Origin: an uncultured Ignavibacterium sp.
Lineage (GTDB): Bacteria > Bacteroidota > Ignavibacteria > Ignavibacteriales > Ignavibacteriaceae
Direction: 5' to 3'
NCBI GenBank assembly: GCA_937942875.1
Contig: CALEBT010000011.1
Span: forward strand, 1 to 64,000
Length of the DNA stretch: 64,000 nt
A program made the position numbers and the translations under genes. The notes under the pieces are model-generated. The model ran no database searches, had not been told where the DNA came from, and saw nothing but the letters and a program-made list of their open reading frames with translations. This document shows, one piece after another, positions 1-9,451 of the stretch; the stretch's first letter is position 1, and the number at the start of each line of letters is the position of its first letter.

Positions 1-818
1 TCGTACCAAGTGTTTGGTGTATAAGGTGAGGTTGAATCGGGTAAATCATTATAAGAACCACCTGCGACCCATAATTTTCCAGTTGCTTTGTTTCTTGTAA
101 TAGATTCGCAGGCTACTCCATTCATAATAGTACCAACCGAATCAAAAGGAGCAAACTCGTTTGGTCTTTGGTAAACTAATATTAACTTTCGAGTATATGA
201 TGGGAAATAAACAGTATTTCCATCAGGACTGCATTCCATACTTCGTGAAAAACCAGTAGGGATTAATGTAGTAACATTCCCAACAAAATTAAATTCTGAA
301 TCGAATTCTTTAATTGGTGCACCAGCATTTACAACCGGACCGACAAAGATTTGTCCTGTATTGCTGACAGCAGGAGCAGTAGGTGAGGTTCCGAGTGCAA
401 CATTGACTTTCTTCATTCCAGCACCGGTTTGGTAGTTAATTCTATACATTAACTGATTTCCAAATACAACGAGTATATTACCATTATGATCAGCTCTCAT
501 ACCTCGCATATTTGAACCTTTTAATGTATCGTTAAAATCAGGTCCGGTTAATTTCCATATTGGTGAAAAGGATGCAGGAGTGCCGTCAGGATTATAAACT
601 CTGATTAAATTAGCTGTAACTGAATCAGTTGGTCCACCTCCTGGAGGTAAAAATTTCTCCGGTGAAAAGTTTCCAGCCCATACTTTTCCATCGGGGTCTA
701 CAGCTATTCCGTGAAGCTGTCCCTTAATTGTTGTATCTGGCCAGGCACCAGTATTAACCCATTGCCCGAAAGCAAATGAGGTCAAGAGAATTGAAAAAAG
801 AAACAATTTTTTTAACAT
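1..818 (-). CDS. Secreted beta-propeller-like protein (partial, C-terminus outside window)
   Basis: The frame opens at an ATG at 816-818 behind a good ribosome site (AAGGAGAACGCT) and runs off the left edge, giving about 272 visible residues. The N-terminus MLKKLFLFSILLTSFAFG is a signal peptide ending before QWVNTGAWP. The mature part repeats phrases such as GIAVDPDGKVWAGNF, MRADHNGNILVV and CSPDGNTVYFPS, the pattern of NHL/SMP-30-like propeller blades that bind a ligand or act as a scaffold outside the cytoplasm. It is the last visible gene of the operon that starts with the TonB-dependent receptor. A T9SS sorting domain may lie beyond the edge but cannot be seen. The substrate is unknown. 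Confidence 0.8.
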   Translation of the reverse strand, partial: MLKKLFLFSILLTSFAFGQWVNTGAWPDTTIKGQLHGIAVDPDGKVWAGNFSPEKFLPPGGGPTDSVTANLIRVYNPDGTPASFSPIWKLTGPDFNDTLKGSNMRGMRADHNGNILVVFGNQLMYRINYQTGAGMKKVNVALGTSPTAPAVSNTGQIFVGPVVNAGAPIKEFDSEFNFVGNVTTLIPTGFSRSMECSPDGNTVYFPSYTRKLILVYQRPNEFAPFDSVGTIMNGVACESITRNKATGKLWVAGGSYNDLPDSTSPYTPNTWY

Positions 819-853
819 AGCGTTCTCCTTAATTTATTGAAGTAATTAGTTAA

Positions 854-2056
854 TTAGTTACCATAATTTGGAGCCCCGTTTTTGAGCATATTTAACTTAA
901 TAACGGTTTGATCTCTTGTATCAGCTTTTCTTATAAAATATAAAAACTGACCTTGTGGCCAATAAAAAGATAAAACATCTGATGCCGGAATTACTCCAGG
1001 ATAAAAATCAGATGCAGTTCTGTCGGGTTTAATTTCAATTATTGGATCAGTCTTTTTATTAGTTCCCAGATAAAGAGAACCATCTGCACTAAAAGTCATA
1101 GTGTTAATAATAACTGCAGGGTTACGTGAAGTAAGATTAAAATATTCTTCTTCAGCACCTAAATCACCATTTGCATCAACTACAAATCTCCATACCTTTT
1201 CACTATTATCCCTGGCTCCTGCAACATATAAATATCCATTAAAATATCTTACTGCACGAAGATTACCGGTAAAATTATAAGTAGATGAAGTTAAATCTGG
1301 TTTAACTTTAATAATAACACTATTGTTACCAACAGCCCAAACATTTAGATTTTGATCCCAGTCAAAATCCCATACTCTTGTGCCAGTTGGAGTAACTGCC
1401 CAAGGAGCAACTGGCGGAGCGGTGTTCTGTAACATTTTCCAAACACCTCGTAGGTTTCTTGCACCGTAAACATCACCGTTTGCAGTCAGTTTAATTGTAT
1501 TCCAATAAGATTCTGCACCTTTTGGAATATAATCTGACATTACTCCCGATGATATTTTCTTTATTCCCTTTCCATCCATAGAAACTAACAAATCACCATT
1601 ATTGAATGCTGTAACAGACCAGGGAATATCTCCTACTTTTGGATCAAATGTAAAAGGAATATTGATGGGATTAGCAATTGCATAAATAAAAGTATTACTT
1701 ATATTTTCATTTTTAAATACAGTCACTCTTACTTTAACACTATCTCCAAAAACATTTGCAGGTGATTTTACATCAATCTTAGTTGTTGTAGCACTAAGAA
1801 CTGTACCTTTAACTCCGTTAAAAAATACAAAATTCTCATCAACCTTTGGAGAGAAATTACTTCCGTTTATTGACAGAGTAGAAAAACCAGCTAAAGGAGT
1901 GGAAGTTGAAGACGTTATAGAAGTAATAGTTGGAGCTGCTCCTGCTGGAGTAACTAAATCATATAAACTTGGCTCAGGATCTTCAGAGCATCCTGCAAAG
2001 AATGCGAACAATCCAAAGCTAAATAATATCATCATTAAATTGTATATTTTTTTCAT
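854..2056 (-). CDS. IPT/TIG-domain lipoprotein with propeller-like C-terminal part
   Basis: I start at the ATG at 2056 (MKKIYNLMM...). An in-frame ATG at 2071 would add five residues before the signal peptide. The signal ends in a lipobox-like FFAGCSEDPEPS, so the Cys should be lipidated. Roughly residues 35-130 form an IPT/TIG Ig-like domain (APTITSITSSTSTPLAGFST, then SINGSNFSP and later VRVTVFKNENISNTF), typical of outer-membrane surface proteins. The rest (about 140-400) has propeller-type repeats such as VWDFDWDQNLNVWAVGN and NTMTFSADGSLYLGTN. It follows the PorV-like gene by about 18 bases and is probably an accessory surface lipoprotein of the same system. Ligand unknown. Confidence 0.8.
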   Translation of the reverse strand: MKKIYNLMMILFSFGLFAFFAGCSEDPEPSLYDLVTPAGAAPTITSITSSTSTPLAGFSTLSINGSNFSPKVDENFVFFNGVKGTVLSATTTKIDVKSPANVFGDSVKVRVTVFKNENISNTFIYAIANPINIPFTFDPKVGDIPWSVTAFNNGDLLVSMDGKGIKKISSGVMSDYIPKGAESYWNTIKLTANGDVYGARNLRGVWKMLQNTAPPVAPWAVTPTGTRVWDFDWDQNLNVWAVGNNSVIIKVKPDLTSSTYNFTGNLRAVRYFNGYLYVAGARDNSEKVWRFVVDANGDLGAEEEYFNLTSRNPAVIINTMTFSADGSLYLGTNKKTDPIIEIKPDRTASDFYPGVIPASDVLSFYWPQGQFLYFIRKADTRDQTVIKLNMLKNGAPNYGN

Positions 2057-2074
2057 AAAATTTTCTCTCATTTT

Positions 2075-3088
2075 TTAATATCCAATATTGATTGATACAC
2101 GATGCACTTTATTAAATATTCCGAAAGGAGTATATGAATAATCAACAGCGAATTTAACATCAGCCAATGATTGCATAAATCCAACTCCTGCACTGAATTC
2201 CTGTTCATCCGTAGGGAAAGTATACCCGGCACGCAATGAAATCGATTTGAGAAATGTATACTCAAGACCAAAAGAAAGTTGTTCCGGATAATCACGTGGA
2301 TGAGATGCATCAGCGGATAAAACCAACGAGTGCATATTTTTATCAACTTCAACCAAGTCAAGTACATCCATCGAAAGACCAATTTTAAAGATTAAAGGAA
2401 GTTGAAATGATTCCTGAACATATTTCAGCTCTTTTGAGAAGTTTCGGACATTCATACCAAAATTCAAACTCTTAAAACCGGTCTGATATAAAATGCCAAA
2501 ATCAAAAGCCAGGACATCTAATTTATATTCTTTTACTACACCATCTCCCAATGGATCAAATCCAACCACTGCAGTCCCCATTGATTGACGGACATATTTT
2601 ATATTGCCTCCCACGTAAAATTTTTCTGAAAGGGCTTTTGCATAACCAATACCGAAAGCCAATGCTGTAGGTTTATAAGTTCCAACATCTATATAACCAT
2701 CATCATTATTTGCTATGATTGTTCCATTGAATTCGCCGTAATCAACTGCAACTAGTGAGATACCAAATACTCCATATTGTCCATCCATAAAATTCAATGC
2801 CGCAGTTCCGTAAATGTAATTGATATCTGCAATCCATTTTGTGGTTCCAAAAGAATAATCAACAAATCTATCCATTTTTGCCATTGTGGAAGGATTATAC
2901 AACATTGATGCAGATGCATTTGATAGTGAAGTAACAGCATCGCTTAAACCTGATGAGCGAGGGTCGAGTGATACACTCAGAAACTTCATTCCGGTTTGTG
3001 CTAATTTCTTTCTTTCCTGCGCTTGTGAAGATTCAAAGACTGAAAGAAATAGTAAACAAACCAAAGTTAATAATGCTATTTTTTTCAT
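2075..3088 (-). CDS. PorV/PorQ-family outer-membrane beta-barrel protein
   Basis: This 337-residue protein starts with a signal peptide (MKKIALLTLVCLLFLSVFESSQAQ). The mature N-terminus GMKFLSVSLDPRSSGLSDA followed by SASMLYNPSTMA is the hallmark of the PorV/PorQ family, FadL-like barrels of the type IX secretion system. PorV itself shuttles cargo from the translocon to the attachment complex. The remainder alternates amphipathic strands with aromatic residues and ends INIGY, a barrel terminus. Its place between lipoproteins downstream of a TonB receptor and a T9SS-like cargo suggests a dedicated carrier or pore rather than the housekeeping PorV, which is inference. Start: ATG at 3088, with a modest AGG-containing site upstream. 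Confidence 0.82.
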   Translation of the reverse strand: MKKIALLTLVCLLFLSVFESSQAQERKKLAQTGMKFLSVSLDPRSSGLSDAVTSLSNASASMLYNPSTMAKMDRFVDYSFGTTKWIADINYIYGTAALNFMDGQYGVFGISLVAVDYGEFNGTIIANNDDGYIDVGTYKPTALAFGIGYAKALSEKFYVGGNIKYVRQSMGTAVVGFDPLGDGVVKEYKLDVLAFDFGILYQTGFKSLNFGMNVRNFSKELKYVQESFQLPLIFKIGLSMDVLDLVEVDKNMHSLVLSADASHPRDYPEQLSFGLEYTFLKSISLRAGYTFPTDEQEFSAGVGFMQSLADVKFAVDYSYTPFGIFNKVHRVSINIGY

Positions 3089-3119
3089 TTTATACCTATA
3101 AGTTTACAAAATTTTTGTT

Positions 3120-4028
3120 CTATTTAACTAAATCAACTTTAATTACTGCTGATCCTTTTGGATAGCTTACAGTTTTTAACGTCATTGAATAAGATTTTTG
3201 ACTAACTGCATCATTAGGAATACTTGCTTCATACAATATCAGCAATGGAGAATTACCTTTAGTTTTACCATCATTTATTTCTAAACTGACGTAAGATTTT
3301 GCACCTCTGAGATTTAGTGGAAAAGTAAAACCACTTGGCGCATTGTTAATGAAATCTTCACCAGGGAATGGAATTGAAGCTGCAGTTGCAGAATAACCAT
3401 TAAATAAATCAGCAGCTTTAGGATTTCTGAATCTTCCGGTGGAAAGTTTATTACCATTAACCTCTATCCAACCCTCATAAATCCAACCTGCGGATAATAC
3501 CGGAATATTTAATCCGGCGACTGTATTATTAGCATCTACAGAATCTACAAACCAAATTCCGCCAAAAGGATTAGAAGCAGGATCTCCATCTGTTGGAGTA
3601 TAAAGTGTGTACTTTGCCGAAGTTTGACTGAAATCTTTAAAGGATTCACCTAAAGTAAGATTACACAATCCATTAACAAATCTTCCCGATAATACAATTC
3701 TGCTGCTTGCAGAAAAATTAGCTGCTGTTAATTGACTTTTTCGCTCAACAGTAACTAAAAAAATCTGTGCACTATCTAAATAAACGAGTTTCTGTTCTTC
3801 CTTGAAAAATACATCTCCTTGAGCATTTGGGGATAATTGTTTGATAAAAACAGGAGGTCTATCGTCATTATCAAACCAGGCAACATAAGTTAATGTATCA
3901 GCTAACTGAGGTAATCCAGTTATATTTAATTCTAATGAGGATGAATTTAATGTTGAACTGTTTTCAAAATATTCACAACCCCAAAAAGAAATCATTGATA
4001 CTGCAAGAATTAAAAATAATTTTTTCAT
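3120..4028 (-). CDS. Lipoprotein with RskA-C-like repeats, unknown function
   Basis: The open frame begins at 4082, but the ATG at 4028 follows a strong AGGAAGG site and gives a clean lipoprotein signal, MKKLFLILAVSMISFWGC, with Cys18 as lipidation site. Mature length is about 285 residues. Two segments look alike: ELNITGLPQLADTLTYVAWF near the start and AGWIYEGWIEVNGNKLSTGRF in the middle. Both resemble the Ig-like C-terminal domain of anti-sigma factor RskA (a Y-x-x-W core followed by a G-x-F strand), here outside any anti-sigma context. I do not recognise a named family with certainty. It lies 16 bases after the T9SS-like protein gene and 31 bases before the PorV-family gene, so it is probably a surface-exposed partner of that pair. 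Confidence 0.72.
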   Translation of the reverse strand: MKKLFLILAVSMISFWGCEYFENSSTLNSSSLELNITGLPQLADTLTYVAWFDNDDRPPVFIKQLSPNAQGDVFFKEEQKLVYLDSAQIFLVTVERKSQLTAANFSASSRIVLSGRFVNGLCNLTLGESFKDFSQTSAKYTLYTPTDGDPASNPFGGIWFVDSVDANNTVAGLNIPVLSAGWIYEGWIEVNGNKLSTGRFRNPKAADLFNGYSATAASIPFPGEDFINNAPSGFTFPLNLRGAKSYVSLEINDGKTKGNSPLLILYEASIPNDAVSQKSYSMTLKTVSYPKGSAVIKVDLVK

Positions 4029-4044
4029 CTGTATTGCCTTCCTG

Positions 4045-6117
4045 TTATCTAATGATTGCAAATTTTTCAATGATAGTATCACCTGTGGTGTTATCAGTTA
4101 TTACAGCTAAGTAAATACCACTGACTACAATCTGATTGGAAGATGTTACATTATACCAATATGCATCACCGCTTCCCTTATGCTCAATAGTATTTACTAA
4201 CTCACCAAGCTCTGTATAAATTTTTATCGTACAGTTTGAAGGTAAATTGTAAAATGAAATTTTATCATCATCGTATCTGCCATAGTATCTGAACTTAGAA
4301 TCAATTACATATGGATTAGGAACTATACGAACACTTTTTAAGTCTTTGGCCGGAGGTCTTTTGAGGGTTACAGGGCTATAAGTTTGAGTATATATCCTGT
4401 GACTTTCAAGCTTACCTGCAGGAGTACCGGGACCACCTGGTTGATCAGCACCAACTGCGGTTATAAAATAGAAATAGCTGAATCCTCGAATTGCAGTTAT
4501 ATCATCAAAACTTCTTGCTGAGGCAGGAAGCTCTGCAATAAGAACCGGATCTTTATAAAAATCTTCCTGCTGTCTGTAAATTCTGAAACTCTGCGGTGGA
4601 TTAGGATCTGAGCCATCAACACTCCAAACCAGAGAAATTCTGTCTCCTAATCCTTGTACTTCAAATGTTTGCGGAGGTCTTGGAGGTCGTGGAATATTAT
4701 ATCCTGATTGGAAATTTTCTTTTGCTCTCTGAAATGTTTGGAATAATTTAATTCTTCCGCTATCTATAACTGCTTTATTTTTATCATAAGCAGATATTCC
4801 ACCTGCTTTGAATAATCTACCAATTCTTATCTGCTCTGAACGACTTAAACCATTTGCAGCTTCAACCATAACAATTCTAATACTTTGACCTGGTGCCAAT
4901 GTGTATGGACCATAAGCATTATTAAATGAGAAACCACCAGTATTGCCAAGATTAGGATTAGTTTTTTGATTTGCAAAATCTCCACTCGGCTCAACTAAAT
5001 CAGCGTGACGAGGACTTTGATGACCACTTTTCATATATAAATATTGGTCTGTCATTCTGGAAATATTAAATGCATTATCAGCTCCGCCTTTAAATAATAT
5101 ATCATCAGAATCAAGATAAGATGTAGTTGAAGGTTGGGATGGATCATCTGACTTATCAGTTGCAGATTTATCTGCGTGCAGTGTAGCAACTCCTATAAAT
5201 TGAGTACCACCCAATCTTCCGATTGTATCATCGGGAGTATTAAATCGCAATGCATTAGAGCTTAATGTCCAAATAGGAGCACCAATATTATCATAAGTAA
5301 CATCTTTTTCACCAGTGAATCCGTGCCAGGAGAACTGTGCTCTGAAATTTTCTGTTGGAGGGTCTGGTTTTACACCATCACCTCTTGCATCATTCATCGT
5401 ATTTTTTCCCCAACCTGTGGAGTTGCCAATTACATATCTTGTAGAGGCATTAACAGCGTTTCTATAAGTCCAGAATACATACATATCTTTAACAGTATTA
5501 TTTGGTAACTCAATTTCAGCATCACCATCAGTATTTCCAGTATTAGTGAATTTATACTCATAAATGAAGTAGTTATCGTGATATTGCTGAGAGAACTGTA
5601 AAATTCTTCTTTCCATTGTAACACCAATTTGGGTGTTAACTACATTTAGAATCATTCTATCTGCTTTTAACGTATCCGAAATGACATCAATCGTAACTGG
5701 CTTATCGTAAGTAACATTTCCATCGGCTGTAACTAATGGTGCATCAAACTGGCTAATCATTTGCATTTTAACGGGATAGGCAGCATAAAAAACAGGATTT
5801 CTTGGTCCAACTGTAACTACTTTATACGGGAAAGTATTTCCATTTTCATCAGTAAAGTCCTTGCATCCAATCCACCAACCTCTTGCAGCTTGCATATCCT
5901 GCGATTTATAAATTGCGGGCCATTGCATTCCGTATTGCTGCTGTCTGACAAAAGCTTCTTCAAGCTCGCTACCGATTTCTGAAAACCAGCTGTGAATATT
6001 ACTTGCAGACATCCACATATTTGTAAACTGAGCTTTAACCTGATAGTTAAAACTTAATAAAAACAAAATTACGAGGAGTGGATAAGTTAATTTGATTTTT
6101 GATAAGTGAATTCTCAT
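4045..6117 (-). CDS. Secreted protein with fibronectin III domain and T9SS type-A-like C-terminal domain
   Basis: The 690-residue product has a signal peptide (about residues 1-29, ending YQVKAQ). A long unassigned region contains motifs such as NIHSWFSEIGSELEE and RQQQYGMQWPA. An FnIII-like domain follows at roughly 480-575 (FEVQGLGDRISLVWSVDGSD, then FRIYRQQE). The last ~95 residues run from VRIVPNPYVI through KIYTELGELVNTIEH to VVSGIYLAVITD and IEKFAIIR. This is the shape of a T9SS type-A sorting or FlgD-like Ig domain as found in Ignavibacteria. The ATG at 6117 has a GAGGAAATA site. The gene is 30 bases after the TonB-dependent receptor, so it is plausibly a surface partner of that receptor. 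The main region has no function I recognise. Confidence 0.82.
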   Translation of the reverse strand: MRIHLSKIKLTYPLLVILFLLSFNYQVKAQFTNMWMSASNIHSWFSEIGSELEEAFVRQQQYGMQWPAIYKSQDMQAARGWWIGCKDFTDENGNTFPYKVVTVGPRNPVFYAAYPVKMQMISQFDAPLVTADGNVTYDKPVTIDVISDTLKADRMILNVVNTQIGVTMERRILQFSQQYHDNYFIYEYKFTNTGNTDGDAEIELPNNTVKDMYVFWTYRNAVNASTRYVIGNSTGWGKNTMNDARGDGVKPDPPTENFRAQFSWHGFTGEKDVTYDNIGAPIWTLSSNALRFNTPDDTIGRLGGTQFIGVATLHADKSATDKSDDPSQPSTTSYLDSDDILFKGGADNAFNISRMTDQYLYMKSGHQSPRHADLVEPSGDFANQKTNPNLGNTGGFSFNNAYGPYTLAPGQSIRIVMVEAANGLSRSEQIRIGRLFKAGGISAYDKNKAVIDSGRIKLFQTFQRAKENFQSGYNIPRPPRPPQTFEVQGLGDRISLVWSVDGSDPNPPQSFRIYRQQEDFYKDPVLIAELPASARSFDDITAIRGFSYFYFITAVGADQPGGPGTPAGKLESHRIYTQTYSPVTLKRPPAKDLKSVRIVPNPYVIDSKFRYYGRYDDDKISFYNLPSNCTIKIYTELGELVNTIEHKGSGDAYWYNVTSSNQIVVSGIYLAVITDNTTGDTIIEKFAIIR

Positions 6118-6147
6118 TATTTCCTCATTATTAAATTCTTTTCAACA

Positions 6148-9100
6148 CTAAAGATTAATATTTAATTTGAATCCAAAGAATATGTTTCTCGGATTTAAGA
6201 AAGCTGTATAAGGTAAATTTGGATTATCTATATAAGCCTTTTTATCCAATGCATCTTTCACCTTATCATTACTTACCCTGTTCCAATTACTACCGTTCCA
6301 TTGATAAAATAATCCGGATTCTGCGTCAAAATACCAGGCTCGTGTATTTGGATTCGTAACTTCATAAATTCTTGCTGCATATTCCATAGGCTGGAACGCA
6401 ATTCCAAAATCTCTGAAATCACCGGGTTTGTCATTACCAGGAATATTTCCATAAGTAAATTCTTTTACTTTATCAGCTGGTAAATGCAGTGAGGCCATAT
6501 AATCATAATAATCCTGTGCATCAGAAAAACCAGCCTGATAGCTCATATATTTTATATTCAAAGCATTGTACATATCCATAAAAAATTCTAATTCTACACG
6601 ACCTAAATTAATTGTTTTGGATAGTCGTAAATCTAAATTAACATAATCTCGCCATTGAATATTATTTTCATAACCAGCCTTAACTGGTCCGGGACCAGTC
6701 CAGCTAAAATAAGAACCCGAGCTCCAGCTACCTAAGAGATTTAATCTCCAGTTTTCTAAAATCTTAAAGCCACCTAAATCAGGTCCCCATCCTTTTGGAG
6801 TAAATATATCAATGTTTGCTCTGGCATAAGGAGCTGGAACTGGTTTATTCTGATAGAGAAGCTTTGTATCTGTTCGTTCTTGTTGAGCTCTCTGAGGATC
6901 TTCATAATAATTAGCTAAACCAAAGAAACCAGTTGTTCTAACCATGTATGTATAATTGATAAAACCTGTAATCCACTCGCCTCTGTTTTTTCTTATTTCA
7001 AATTCAAAACCTCGTATATCCTCATAACTGTTTGGTTCCGGTATTAGATAATTTACTGTACCGAAACGGCTTAAATATCTGACTAATCTTGGTTGATCTG
7101 AAACGTCTTTGTAATATCCTTTTAACGAGAGCAGGAATTGATCAAATAAATTTTGCTCGTAACCCAATTCATAAGCGATTGTTCTCGGCAATGGATTTGA
7201 TGGGTTAGCAATTCTTTGTACTTCAAATGTTGATAGTGACCTTCTTAATAAAAAGAGATTTTCCGGAACCGGCATCGAGCGGAAGTGTCCGTAGTTAAAA
7301 TATAATTTACTGTCTATCGTGATAGGGAAAGCGATTCCAATTCTCGGGGAAATATTAAGCTGTTTTTTAATGGGAACTTTTTCCAATAATGTATCAATTC
7401 CACCTGCAAATTTTCCAGAAAGAGCTTTATTATATGGATCAAATTCATACCATTCACCACCCGGATCTGAATAATCCAATCTCAAACCAATATTTGCTAT
7501 CATTCCTTCAAATTCAAGTTTATCCTGAGCATAAACTGCTAATTTTTTAGGGAAAGTATGCCAGGATGAAATAGCATTATTTGAAGGCAGAGATGGCTCA
7601 ATTAAACCATAATTTACGTTATTGTCAGTATAAATAAATTCAAATCCAGTTTTAATATAATTGTATTTATCTAATTGACTGGCGTAATCAAATTTAAGAG
7701 TATAAGTTGCCAATCTGCTGGTATCACGAGAGTTACTGAATCCAAGTCCCATATTCATTGCAGAACCAATTCCGGAGCTTGCTCCACTGAAATATCCAAA
7801 CGGAGATTCATCATAAAAATTTCCACCAATTTTATATTTCTTAGTTGTGTCTCTGGGAGTACCAGGATTTGTATTATAAGCAAAAGCAACTCTGCTTCCT
7901 AAAACTTCATAAAAAGTTTGTGCACTTAAAACGTGCGTAAATTTGAAGCCTTGCATATTAGTTTTAATTTCACTCGGATTCCAATATTGATCAGCATAAA
8001 GTCTGGAATCGAGGTAACTTGCTCCACTTCTTGAATCGAGTTGACTTGCAATACCGGAAGCAGACCTGAATAAACCCGGACCACCAGCTCTGCTGCTGTT
8101 GGTTCCAGTTTGTTTGCCAATCAAGCCTTCTATATTTAATTTCATTCCTTTCATTAAATCTGTAGTTATTCTAAGCTGGCCATTATAATCTTCGTAAGCT
8201 TCCTTCGACAAGGGTATATAATACATATCTCTCGTAGTTCGGAATGAGGCAACAAATCTTAGATTTCCAAGATATTCACCCCCTGGTATTGGTCCGCTCA
8301 AACTCATATCAACATCATAATCTGGTTTTTGAATATCTAATTGTCTTCTATGCTGCCAAAGGAATAATTGTTGGGCACCCTGCGGAGAAAGGTCATTATT
8401 AGGATCGGAATCTCCCAACAAAGCTTCAGATACCTTGTTCCAACCTGTTGGAAACTTCATGTATTGACGTTTTGTATATTTATCCCAATTACCATTATCA
8501 GTTCCAGTCCAGGCAACTGCATCATCAATAAATGGTCTTATCCAATAAGAATTTGGTGAGTTTACTGCATCACCAAAATGTTTTCTACCAGCCGGACGAT
8601 ATCTTCCGATAAAGGAAAAATTATATTTATCTTTTCTTCCTTCTTTTGTTACAACGTTAATCAATCCGGATCTGATATTGCCATATTCAGCATTAAAACC
8701 ACCGGTTTGAATTTGTAATTCTTCTATGGAAGTAAAACTTATTCCGGTATATGGAGTATTATCTCTTTCATCTCTTAAAGTAATACCATTAACCATAAAA
8801 GCTGTTTGGTCGCTTCCACCACCGCGGATTGTTAATCCCTGAACACCAGCTTGAAGACCAATAATGCCCGTTACACTAACAACAGGTAAGCTTTTTACTT
8901 CATCTATGTTGAGGTTAACAACACTAGAGGAAACGTCCTGTCGTACTATTGGTTGTTTTGCAACTACAACAACTTCTTCAGTCTGAAAACTTGAGGATCT
9001 CAAACTGAAATTAATCTCTGTTGTTTGGTTGATGTTAACTCTAACATCCTCTACTATTTGAGGAGCATAACCTACCATAGAAGCTCTTAGAGAATATGTT

Positions 9101-9300
9101 TTTGGCGGAACACTGGTTACCACATAATAACCATCTATATTCGTCGCAGCACCAAGACTTGTTCCTTCTATGATAATGTTTGCTCCGATTAGTGCCTCCC
9201 CTGTTTCAGCATCACGGACCACACCATTTATTTTACCAGTCTGGGCGTGTGATATTGAAGTAAAAAGGAGAAGAATTAGAAGCAGTAGAAGTTTTTTCAT
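6148..9300 (-). CDS. TonB-dependent receptor with carboxypeptidase-like regulatory N-domain
   Basis: This outer-membrane gated porin of 1050 residues is energised by TonB-ExbB-ExbD. A signal peptide (MKKLLLLLILLLFTSISHAQ) precedes a CarboxypepD_reg/CNA-B-like domain at about 22-105 (GKINGVVRDAETGEALIGAN). A TonB-box-like EEVVVVAKQ comes next. The plug follows at about 110-225, including LTIRGGGSDQTAFMVNGI and GGFNAEYGNIRSGLINVVTK, and the rest is a 22-strand-type barrel. The start ATG sits behind AAAGGAG and a promoter is visible at 9392-9420, so this is the first gene of the six-gene operon running to the left edge. No SusD homologue follows, so this is not a classical SusCD pair. Substrate cannot be read from sequence. 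Confidence 0.93.
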   Translation of the reverse strand: MKKLLLLLILLLFTSISHAQTGKINGVVRDAETGEALIGANIIIEGTSLGAATNIDGYYVVTSVPPKTYSLRASMVGYAPQIVEDVRVNINQTTEINFSLRSSSFQTEEVVVVAKQPIVRQDVSSSVVNLNIDEVKSLPVVSVTGIIGLQAGVQGLTIRGGGSDQTAFMVNGITLRDERDNTPYTGISFTSIEELQIQTGGFNAEYGNIRSGLINVVTKEGRKDKYNFSFIGRYRPAGRKHFGDAVNSPNSYWIRPFIDDAVAWTGTDNGNWDKYTKRQYMKFPTGWNKVSEALLGDSDPNNDLSPQGAQQLFLWQHRRQLDIQKPDYDVDMSLSGPIPGGEYLGNLRFVASFRTTRDMYYIPLSKEAYEDYNGQLRITTDLMKGMKLNIEGLIGKQTGTNSSRAGGPGLFRSASGIASQLDSRSGASYLDSRLYADQYWNPSEIKTNMQGFKFTHVLSAQTFYEVLGSRVAFAYNTNPGTPRDTTKKYKIGGNFYDESPFGYFSGASSGIGSAMNMGLGFSNSRDTSRLATYTLKFDYASQLDKYNYIKTGFEFIYTDNNVNYGLIEPSLPSNNAISSWHTFPKKLAVYAQDKLEFEGMIANIGLRLDYSDPGGEWYEFDPYNKALSGKFAGGIDTLLEKVPIKKQLNISPRIGIAFPITIDSKLYFNYGHFRSMPVPENLFLLRRSLSTFEVQRIANPSNPLPRTIAYELGYEQNLFDQFLLSLKGYYKDVSDQPRLVRYLSRFGTVNYLIPEPNSYEDIRGFEFEIRKNRGEWITGFINYTYMVRTTGFFGLANYYEDPQRAQQERTDTKLLYQNKPVPAPYARANIDIFTPKGWGPDLGGFKILENWRLNLLGSWSSGSYFSWTGPGPVKAGYENNIQWRDYVNLDLRLSKTINLGRVELEFFMDMYNALNIKYMSYQAGFSDAQDYYDYMASLHLPADKVKEFTYGNIPGNDKPGDFRDFGIAFQPMEYAARIYEVTNPNTRAWYFDAESGLFYQWNGSNWNRVSNDKVKDALDKKAYIDNPNLPYTAFLNPRNIFFGFKLNINL

Positions 9301-9391
9301 ATTATAGCTCCTTTAGAAAGATTAGAAATGCGAAAATCACAAATTAGCTTTATAAACATTATTGATTGATATTTTAAAAATTTATATGTAA

Positions 9392-9420
9392 AAAGTATAT
9401 AATGTTAATATAATTGTCAA
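9392..9420 (-). promoter_or_regulatory. Promoter of the TonB-receptor operon
   Basis: Read on the minus strand, TTGACA (9415-9420) is followed after 17 bases by TACTTT (9392-9397). Read as a Bacteroidota promoter this is TTG-N20-TACTTTTT, close to the TTTG/TAnnTTTG consensus. Transcription would begin near 9385, leaving an untranslated leader of about 85 bases before the ATG at 9300. Sequence match only. Confidence 0.5.
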
Positions 9421-9451
9421 TAAATATATCAGTCCGAAAAATTATTTTACT

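Noticed and set aside
2068..2382. Minus-strand open frame of 104 codons overlapping the PorV-family gene
   Set aside because: It is an out-of-frame reading of the barrel gene, whose frame has a signal peptide and family signature.
6148..9300. Classical SusC/SusD polysaccharide utilisation locus
   Set aside because: No SusD homologue or glycoside hydrolase follows the receptor, and the neighbours are PorV-family and T9SS-like proteins.
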